Shown: piece by piece, positions 28,717 through 34,635 of the stretch
Numbering within the stretch: the first letter of the stretch is position 1
How the letters are laid out: every line of letters starts with the position of its first letter
NCBI RefSeq assembly: GCF_029392095.1
Contig: NZ_CP113930.1
Coordinates: forward strand, 682,001-746,000
Direction: 5' to 3'
Origin: Lactobacillus sp. ESL0700
GTDB lineage: Bacteria; Bacillota; Bacilli; Lactobacillales; Lactobacillaceae
DNA: 64,000 bases
Translations under genes and position numbers: made by a program
The notes under the pieces: generated by a model
What the model saw: only the letters and a program-made list of their open reading frames with translations
Told to the model about the DNA's origin: nothing
Databases searched by the model: none

Positions 28717-29427
28717 ATGAAAAAAATTGCACGAATACTGCTGCGGGCCGTGTTCATAGTTGCTATTTGTCTTTGTGGCTATTGGACGCTCAAGAGTCCA
28801 GTTACAGTTAACGTAATCGATGTCCGCGAATTAGCTAAGACAGTTGTTGACAAGAATGCGTCAGCTTCAGGCAATGCCGCTCTCAAAGATGCGTTAAAAT
28901 TAGCAGAAAGTGCCGGACTGGAAGACAAGGTCTTAGGACAATTACCTAAGCAGTATCATCATAATTTGTCATACGTCGGCTTGTATAATCTTAGTGTAAC
29001 TTACGAGGCTAACGGTGAATTGACGGCAAAGAACTTGTCGCTGCCGCAAAAGAATAAGACCCAGCAGGCAGTTAATCGGATCATCTTGCACGATGTTAAC
29101 CATGAACTAGCTGATAGGGACAAGCAGGTAGAGCAGATTATTAACATCTTTCATTACGTAATCTTGGTAATTATCCTGGGCTTTGTTCTAGCGGCATTGC
29201 TCGTCCTCTTTGGCAAGTACGCGGCCTCAATAGCGCTCTTATTAACAACACTTGGCTCGTTTGGCATTCTGCAATATTGCACGGGGCAACTGGTAATGAG
29301 TTTACGCAGCGCGCTATCTACCGGAATTAGTTTCACCACCTCAGCGATGCTCTGGGCAGCATTAATTTTAGGTGTGATTGCCGCAATTTTGTGGCCAATC
29401 TGTTTAAAATTAGCTAAAAAAAGGTAA
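28717..29427 (+). CDS. Unknown membrane protein co-encoded with CopY-like regulator
   Basis: 236 residues. An N-terminal membrane segment (about 4-24) precedes an outside domain of about 120 residues with no cysteines or metal motif. Three C-terminal segments follow (about 146-168, 173-190, 205-230). The outside part looks helical with VDKNASASGNAALKDALKLAESAG. No family is recognised. It starts 17 bases after the regulator gene. Start 28717 is chosen since the earlier in-frame start overlaps the regulator; GAGAGTGAG is a modest ribosome site. Confidence 0.55.
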   Translation: MKKIARILLRAVFIVAICLCGYWTLKSPVTVNVIDVRELAKTVVDKNASASGNAALKDALKLAESAGLEDKVLGQLPKQYHHNLSYVGLYNLSVTYEANGELTAKNLSLPQKNKTQQAVNRIILHDVNHELADRDKQVEQIINIFHYVILVIILGFVLAALLVLFGKYAASIALLLTTLGSFGILQYCTGQLVMSLRSALSTGISFTTSAMLWAALILGVIAAILWPICLKLAKKR

Positions 29428-29436
29428 TATTCAATT

Positions 29437-29482
29437 AAAAAGCGATCCGATTATCTGCAGTGATAGTTGGGTCGCTTTTGTG
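29437..29482 (+). terminator. Terminator after the membrane protein gene
   Basis: AAAAGCGATCC (29437-29447) pairs with GGGTCGCTTTT (29469-29479), allowing one wobble. Confidence 0.75.
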
Positions 29483-29552
29483 AAATTAAGAATAATTTAG
29501 CTATTTTAATTACAATAAATATACTAATAATTACCGTAATTTTTCAAAGCTG

Positions 29553-29603
29553 GTGCACTAGTGCACATGATATACAAGCAAGTTATTTGACTAAGCAAGT
29601 TAT
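29553..29603. promoter_or_regulatory. Palindrome and direct repeats upstream of the accessory Sec locus
   Basis: GTGCACTAGTGCAC (29553-29566) is a perfect 14-base palindrome. Just after it AAGCAAGTTAT occurs twice (29576-29586 and 29593-29603), and the second copy runs into TATAAT at 29601-29606, which lacks a good -35 box. This looks like an activator-dependent or repressible promoter. The regulator is unknown. Confidence 0.4.
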
Positions 29604-29675
29604 AATTAACGGTCTGTAATTTTATATGCGAAAGGTGACATTGTATCGAGAACACTGGTGCTAAGGAAAAGTAAA

Positions 29676-29750
29676 ATGCACAAGATATATCAAAAGCACA
29701 AAATGTGGCAATATTCGTTATTGCTGATATGTTTTAGTAACAAAATTTAA
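29676..29750 (+). pseudogene. 24-codon frame resembling a decayed KxYKxGKxW signal peptide
   Basis: AAGGA lies eight bases before an ATG opening a 24-residue frame that begins MHKIYQKHKMWQYSLLL. Compared with the KxYKxGKxW motif of adhesins sent to the accessory Sec system, K3, Y5, K9 and W11 match in position, while the second K is Q and the G is H. A short hydrophobic stretch follows, then a stop. The DNA after it is not coding in any frame. It could be the remnant of a former serine-rich adhesin gene beside its secretion genes, or a small expressed peptide. The motif match is short, so this is tentative. Confidence 0.4.
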
Positions 29751-29814
29751 TAAAAAATAAGTTAATTTAGTGATAAAATAAGGCTATAATCTTATATAAG
29801 CTGAATGACTTTGA

Positions 29815-29856
29815 AAGAGCATTCCAAGAATTATTTATGTGGGATGCTTTTTGTTT
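29815..29856 (+). terminator. Terminator-like hairpin in the leader of the accessory Sec operon
   Basis: AGCATTCC (29818-29825) pairs with GGGATGCT (29841-29848) and is followed by TTTTTGTTT. It lies between the likely promoter (TATAAT 29785-29790) and the A4 start at 29880. It may be an attenuator, or the end of a short upstream transcript. Confidence 0.6.
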
Positions 29857-29879
29857 AAAAGTTGGAAGATGGAATATTT

Positions 29880-30587
29880 ATGAAAAATGTAGTTATTGGT
29901 GAATACCTAAGAAATGACCCGACAAAAGAGGTGGATATTGCCAAAGTATCACAAAAGTTAACAACTTCTGTAGGTCGATATCAAATTGAAACTGATATTC
30001 TGGTTAACTTTAAGAATGAGCAAGAATTACCGCCATTAGTGAAAACAATCGAGTGCCAACCCTTTGCTCATTATCCTCACCAAGGTTTGAAATTTTATTT
30101 TGCGCGTTGGGAATTTGCCTACGAATATTTGCTCAGACACCCTGAAATTGACCAGGCTGCTCTAGTTGATGTGGGTGATGTTGAGATGATGAATTACCCT
30201 TTCAAAGATATAAAAGATAATGTATTATATATTGGTGACGAGTATAATGATTTAAACACATATATCATTGAGGATGATGGCAAACCAGATTATCTAACAG
30301 ATTTTACTCGTAAAAATAAATATGTGCAGTTATTAAATGCAGGTATTCTTGTGGGAACAAGAGCAACACTACTTGAGTTCTTGAGCATTTTTATGAAACT
30401 GTATACTGATGACACCGCTCAGGAATATTTGGGGCAAGGTAGTACGCATTTTGGCATTTTTGAAATGGCGATTGTGAATTACATTGCTTACACATTCTTT
30501 GAAGGGCGCATTTGTCATGGGCGGAAGGTTGCATCGCGTTTTATGTACGCTGACCGCAATGTCGGGTCTTGGTTTAAGCACAAGTAG
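29880..30587 (+). CDS. Family A protein A4, putative GT-A-type glycosyltransferase, first gene of the accessory Sec operon
   Basis: A 235-residue paralogue of A1-A3 encoded 11 kb away from them. It has a shorter N-terminal segment (MKNVVIGEYLRN). The core reads VDVGDVEMMNYPF, so the first alanine of DAGD is valine while both acidic residues stay. The LLNAGILVGTR block and the GSWFKHK end are kept. GGA lies before ATG 29880, which aligns with the other copies, unlike 29862. Its position at the head of the operon encoding Asp3, GtfA/B and SecA2/Y2 is the best clue that family A works on serine-rich proteins. Confidence 0.55.
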   Translation: MKNVVIGEYLRNDPTKEVDIAKVSQKLTTSVGRYQIETDILVNFKNEQELPPLVKTIECQPFAHYPHQGLKFYFARWEFAYEYLLRHPEIDQAALVDVGDVEMMNYPFKDIKDNVLYIGDEYNDLNTYIIEDDGKPDYLTDFTRKNKYVQLLNAGILVGTRATLLEFLSIFMKLYTDDTAQEYLGQGSTHFGIFEMAIVNYIAYTFFEGRICHGRKVASRFMYADRNVGSWFKHK

Positions 30588-30597
30588 GGGGTGAAAA

Positions 30598-31368
30598 ATG
30601 ACTGAAGATGAAGTAATTGCACTTTGTGCAGGACATGATTTCGTGTATAAAACCGGTAAACCCGAAATAACTATTTATATGGGTCATAACAATGCAATTT
30701 TAATGATTACATTGAACGCCGATCATACTGTTGGCTTACCGACGCATGTCAATTTTGGTCCTGGTGAAAAGCATTGGCATTGGGATCAAGAAGCGCAATG
30801 TGTAATTTTTACGGATCAAGATGACAAATACATTGTGTCGAAATATACGGCACCAAAAGTTGAAGATGATGGCCGATACATCACGATGACTTGTTTAACT
30901 GAGGAAAATACGCGCTATATCGCTTATTTGACTCTCGATATGACATCGCAAGTAATCACCGATGAAACTTTAAGTCGTCAGTTTCTATTATTTGCTAGTC
31001 GAAGTTGTCCGCAAGATTTACAAGCACAAATTAATGATTGTGTCACTGCTAAGCAAGCAGAAGTTAAGTGGTTAGATGACCAAGATGCTTGGCAGATGGT
31101 TAATTCCACCTGGGAGGCAGTAGTCCGTGATAGCCGCTTGCGGTATGTTTGCTTATTGTTTGCGGGTAAATTATCCGTGAGTGATGATCTTTTTCCAAGT
31201 AAATTACAATTACCACAAGATGGCAGCGAGCAACAGTTTCTTGCAGGGCCGCGTAGGGATGTCTTGCAAGTCTTATCGCAGCTGCTAATTAGGCACAATG
31301 AACAAATAATGGCTGGGGTTGAGCAAGTTTCTCCAATTGTGATGATGAAGGAAGTTATTACCCAATGA
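30598..31368 (+). CDS. Family B protein B5, unknown, second gene of the accessory Sec operon
   Basis: A 256-residue paralogue of B1-B4. Signature VNFGPGEKHWHWDQEAQCVIF replaces the FYPDER.W.FDE form, keeping the spaced W and D. The W..VNSTWEAV block, VCLLFAG, GPRRDVLQVLSQLLIRHNEQIM and VSPIVMMKEVITQ end align with the family. GGGGGTG precedes the ATG. Its stop overlaps the asp3 start by four bases, so translation is coupled and B5 belongs to the export operon. Biochemical role unknown. Confidence 0.55.
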   Translation: MTEDEVIALCAGHDFVYKTGKPEITIYMGHNNAILMITLNADHTVGLPTHVNFGPGEKHWHWDQEAQCVIFTDQDDKYIVSKYTAPKVEDDGRYITMTCLTEENTRYIAYLTLDMTSQVITDETLSRQFLLFASRSCPQDLQAQINDCVTAKQAEVKWLDDQDAWQMVNSTWEAVVRDSRLRYVCLLFAGKLSVSDDLFPSKLQLPQDGSEQQFLAGPRRDVLQVLSQLLIRHNEQIMAGVEQVSPIVMMKEVITQ

Positions 31369-32147
31369 GTGAGAAAAAACCGCTGACTGTATATTTCTTT
31401 TTTAGGCCACAGAACATGGCATATATGTATTTATATGGTGCAAAGATTCATTTTAATGATGAAGACCTTTTTTATCAAAATGCAATCATTTCGCCGGGTA
31501 AAGCCATTGTTACGTGGGAAGAAAGACGAGTGAAGACGGCTGATTTTGTTCCCGATATTACAATGCCTAAGTTAGTCGTCGACACTAAATTTCAGTATCA
31601 GATTAAGAGTGAAGAAGAACCCACTGATTCGATTGCTCTGGCTTTAACTACCTATAATAGTAATTTTGACCAGATGGATTATCGAATCTTTACAACCAAG
31701 AATGGTGAATTTAGCCTAGAACCTAAGGAAGAACACTTCCGCATAGATCTAGCTAGTTTGGGTAATCAAAAGCTGCATTTTCAGCATTTATTACTTGCTC
31801 AGATGCCAATTCTTGATGATTATACTTTTACAGTTAAAGATATTCATAATGTTAGAACAATTTTGGTGCATTATAACAATAGTGAAACTGCAACACCAAG
31901 ATTGCACGTCCGTGTGCGGACGCATACTTCAACCGTGCAAACGATTAGTTTTACACCGGAGCAAGATCATTTGTTTATCTTTATTCCTGTACAGATTGAT
32001 GGGCAGGGACAGTTCACAAAGGAGCAGACGGCAGCACTTGCAAAGTATGTGAATGAGATTAGTGCTGCAGGTTATGTTTTGCAAATTGAAAATAACCAAT
32101 CAACGGCTTCATTAATTAAAGCAATACGACAAGATGTTAATAATTGA
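31365..32147 (+). CDS. asp3: Accessory Sec system protein Asp3
   Basis: Part of the Asp1-Asp2-Asp3 complex that helps export and modify serine-rich adhesins. A 260-residue cytoplasmic protein. The N-terminal beta-rich domain (MAYMYLYGAKIHFNDEDLFYQNAIISPGKAIVTWEE) matches Asp3. A second domain of about 100 residues makes it longer than streptococcal Asp3 and like lactobacillal forms. It overlaps B5 by four bases and is followed by gtfA. Confidence 0.82.
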   Translation: MSEKKPLTVYFFFRPQNMAYMYLYGAKIHFNDEDLFYQNAIISPGKAIVTWEERRVKTADFVPDITMPKLVVDTKFQYQIKSEEEPTDSIALALTTYNSNFDQMDYRIFTTKNGEFSLEPKEEHFRIDLASLGNQKLHFQHLLLAQMPILDDYTFTVKDIHNVRTILVHYNNSETATPRLHVRVRTHTSTVQTISFTPEQDHLFIFIPVQIDGQGQFTKEQTAALAKYVNEISAAGYVLQIENNQSTASLIKAIRQDVNN

Positions 32148-32158
32148 TAGGAGATAAT

Positions 32159-33613
32159 ATGGATTTTTTTGTTAACCAAGCAATGGGAATGGGAAACTCA
32201 GGGATTGAACACTCTGAATTTTACCGTGCCAAACGATTTGAAGAAGCAGATATTCCTTACCGCTTTGTATTTTTAGCTGAAGTACCAGAATTGCATAAGG
32301 CAATGGAGAAGTGGCGTTTGAAGAATGGTAACGTCATTAACATGTGGGAATACTTTGTCCTAGGTGACGATTATTTGAAGAATGGTCTGACTGAGACTTT
32401 CCCTGCCAAAAAGGTGCGCATTTTGTCAGATGCTTCTAACACGATGCGCCTGAATGAGTACTACACTGATTCTGGATTGCATATTGTGCACCACTTCGTT
32501 AAAGAACAGAATAAGCAAAAGCCTGAAAGTAAAATCTTGATGGTGCGTGCTTACCAGACGCAAATTTTCAGTACCAAGACTGGTGAATTGAAGGCTTCTT
32601 ACGAAACCATTAACAACGCTCATGAAGAAGGGCGGATGCAAAACATTCATCTCTACTTGGAACATGGTCAACACTTGTACTTTGCAAATGTTGTTCGCCT
32701 GTACCGCTTCTTCTTTGAACAATTAGATCGTTTCTTTGGTGGCAAGAGTAATTTCTATATTGACCGTGGTGATTGGGCTGATGAAGCACTGATGCATGAA
32801 CCAATGCCAGATGCTAAGATTGTTTACCTAATCCACGCCGATCACTTGGCTGACCGGGTTGACCCAACTAAGCCATTCTGGAACAACTACTATGAATATC
32901 TGCTTGACCACATCAAGCACGTTGATCGGGTTGTTGTTTCAACTGAACAACAGCGCCAAGACTTGTTAATTGACTTCCCAGATGAAGCCGACAAGATCTG
33001 GGCAATACCTGTTGGTGGGATTAGTGACAAGCCGAAGAAGATTAAGGATCGTAAGCCGAACGGCTTAAAGCTGATTACGGCTTCACGTCTTGCAAAAGAA
33101 AAGCATGTTGATATTGCTGAAAAGGCCGTTATTGAATTACACAATGAAGGCAAGAATATCAGCTTTGATATTTATGGTGTTGGTGAAGAAAAGAAGCACC
33201 TTGAAGAAATTGTCAAGGAAAACCATGCCGAGAAATACGTTCATGTTCGTGGTTTGTCCCAACACTTGGAGTTGGTTTACCCAAGACATGATGCCTTTGT
33301 TTCAACTTCATTCTCTGAAGGTTTTGGTTTAACTTATATTGAAGCCTTGAATGCGGCTTTGCCAGTTATTACGTTTAATGCTCGTTTCGGTGCTACCCAA
33401 TTAATTCACGATGGTGAAAACGGCTTTGTCGAAGACTTTAAACGTGATGATGAGAAGTATGACGTTGCTCAGATTAAGAAGGGCATTAACCGTTTGTTAG
33501 ATGCCGATTACTTGAAGCTGCGGCGTAATACACAAGTTGGAATTGATGAATATCGTAATAGTGCAATCAGCAAAAAGTGGAGGAAGTTAGTCGATGGATT
33601 ACGAACTAATTAA
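32159..33613 (+). CDS. gtfA: Accessory Sec glycosyltransferase GtfA
   Basis: The catalytic subunit of the O-GlcNAc (or related sugar) transferase that starts glycosylation of Ser/Thr in serine-rich proteins. The 485-residue GT-B protein begins MDFFVNQAMGMGNSGIEHSEFYRA. It has the extended N-terminal insert, then the C-terminal GT4 nucleotide-sugar site with the EX7E motif in SEGFGLTYIEAL near residues 387-398. GGAG lies five bases before the start at 32159. It overlaps gtfB by 20 bases. Confidence 0.93.
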   Translation: MDFFVNQAMGMGNSGIEHSEFYRAKRFEEADIPYRFVFLAEVPELHKAMEKWRLKNGNVINMWEYFVLGDDYLKNGLTETFPAKKVRILSDASNTMRLNEYYTDSGLHIVHHFVKEQNKQKPESKILMVRAYQTQIFSTKTGELKASYETINNAHEEGRMQNIHLYLEHGQHLYFANVVRLYRFFFEQLDRFFGGKSNFYIDRGDWADEALMHEPMPDAKIVYLIHADHLADRVDPTKPFWNNYYEYLLDHIKHVDRVVVSTEQQRQDLLIDFPDEADKIWAIPVGGISDKPKKIKDRKPNGLKLITASRLAKEKHVDIAEKAVIELHNEGKNISFDIYGVGEEKKHLEEIVKENHAEKYVHVRGLSQHLELVYPRHDAFVSTSFSEGFGLTYIEALNAALPVITFNARFGATQLIHDGENGFVEDFKRDDEKYDVAQIKKGINRLLDADYLKLRRNTQVGIDEYRNSAISKKWRKLVDGLRTN

Positions 33614-34445
33614 TGAAGTTAACAGTTTAGGCGATAATGTTTTAAAAGAAATTAAAGCAAGACTAAAAAAGAGTAATGGTCAACTTCTGTGTCTAACTTC
33701 GATGCCAAACATGCGGAACTTTTTGCAGGCAAATGGAATTAACGGAACAACTTTGATTGACCACATTACTGGTCGGACATATGATCCTAAGAGTTACCGT
33801 TACTTTAATGAAATTAACGTTCCAAGCATGGATTATGTGCAAATGCAAAAAGACGGCAGTCTGTTTGTTGACGACCAAGGGATTTTCATTGCGCGGGAAT
33901 ATATGTTTCCAAATACACGGCGGGCAGCCCAAGATATTCGCTATTTAAATCCTGATGGCAGTTATGACTATATTGAAGAATATGCTTCTGATGGTAAGGT
34001 ATATAGTCACCTTTACTATGCAAACGGCAAGCTTGAAGAAATCGAGTTTGTCAACATGCAAGGTCAACCAGTAATCCGTTACTTCTACTATGAAGGTAAC
34101 CTGAACTTTATTACTGTTGAAGACCCAGAAAAGCATGAGGTAATTTCTCGTTACAATAACTTACTTGACTTTTATGTTGACCAGTTGAATAAGATGATGA
34201 CCAAAAAAGATACGGTTAACATCAACTTCTTGGGTATTGAATTGACAGCTCTGCAAAACACTAAGTCACACAATCAATTCTATCTGTCAGAAGATCCAAT
34301 CGATAATGACGGTGAAGTCCGGGGCAACTTGGCAAGCATCTTAAAGGATACAATTCCGTACATTAATACAGTCAAAATGAATAAGACTGCCTATAAGAAA
34401 TTACGTCATGCAACTGTGCCATTGAAGAAAGCTGAAATCGTCTAA
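33594..34445 (+). CDS. gtfB: GtfB-like glycosyltransferase stabilising protein, short form
   Basis: GtfB binds substrate and activates GtfA. This copy has 283 residues against the usual 435-450. The N-terminal acceptor-binding part is present (YFNEINVP near residue 67, IAREYMFPN, YLNPDGSYDYIEEYASDGK, VNMQGQPVIRYFYYEG). The C-terminal Rossmann half of the GT-B fold is missing and replaced by about 70 residues ending VPLKKAEIV. No frameshift is visible, and a clean stop is followed by the asp4 ribosome site, so it seems a genuine short form. GGAGGAAG lies before the start inside gtfA. Confidence 0.75.
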   Translation: MDYELINEVNSLGDNVLKEIKARLKKSNGQLLCLTSMPNMRNFLQANGINGTTLIDHITGRTYDPKSYRYFNEINVPSMDYVQMQKDGSLFVDDQGIFIAREYMFPNTRRAAQDIRYLNPDGSYDYIEEYASDGKVYSHLYYANGKLEEIEFVNMQGQPVIRYFYYEGNLNFITVEDPEKHEVISRYNNLLDFYVDQLNKMMTKKDTVNINFLGIELTALQNTKSHNQFYLSEDPIDNDGEVRGNLASILKDTIPYINTVKMNKTAYKKLRHATVPLKKAEIV

Positions 34446-34465
34446 TAGTTTTTTGAGGTGTGATA

Positions 34466-34633
34466 ATGAAGAATTCACTGTCGAAAAAAATTGAAGAAGA
34501 CTTTGCGTATGAAAAGAAGGTATTACCTTCAATGAAAGATCGGCGCAAAACGAAAGCAGAATGGGTGGTAGCTATTATGAATATTTTAGTTGGTGCTGGT
34601 ATTTTAGCCGGCATGTTATTACCGCTCTTGTAA
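34466..34633 (+). CDS. asp4: Accessory Sec system protein Asp4
   Basis: A 55-residue protein with a charged N-terminal half (MKNSLSKKIEEDFAYEKK) and one C-terminal membrane segment (about residues 36-54, ending MLLPLL). Size, topology and position next to secA2 match Asp4, which is thought to act like SecE with SecY2. TGAGGTG lies seven bases before the ATG. secA2 begins two bases after its stop with no ribosome site of its own, so translation is probably coupled. Asp5, the SecG-like partner, was not found. Confidence 0.7.
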   Translation: MKNSLSKKIEEDFAYEKKVLPSMKDRRKTKAEWVVAIMNILVGAGILAGMLLPLL

Positions 34634-34635
34634 TA

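Larger units (their letters stand above)
29483..29879. other. Leader and control region of the accessory Sec operon
   Basis: About 400 bases between the preceding terminator and A4. It holds the palindrome and direct repeats, the 24-codon frame, a -10-like TATAAT at 29785-29790 with a weak TTAATT 17 bases before it, and a terminator-like hairpin at 29815-29856. Apart from these I see no gene. Confidence 0.6.

Noticed and set aside
33594..34466. Frameshift explanation for the short gtfB
   Set aside because: No other frame after 34200 continues a GtfB-like protein, and a ribosome site and asp4 follow at once.
34561..34635. Longer secA2 start giving an extra 25 residues (MGGSYYEYF...)
   Set aside because: It overlaps asp4 in another frame, has no ribosome site, and the extra residues do not look like SecA2.
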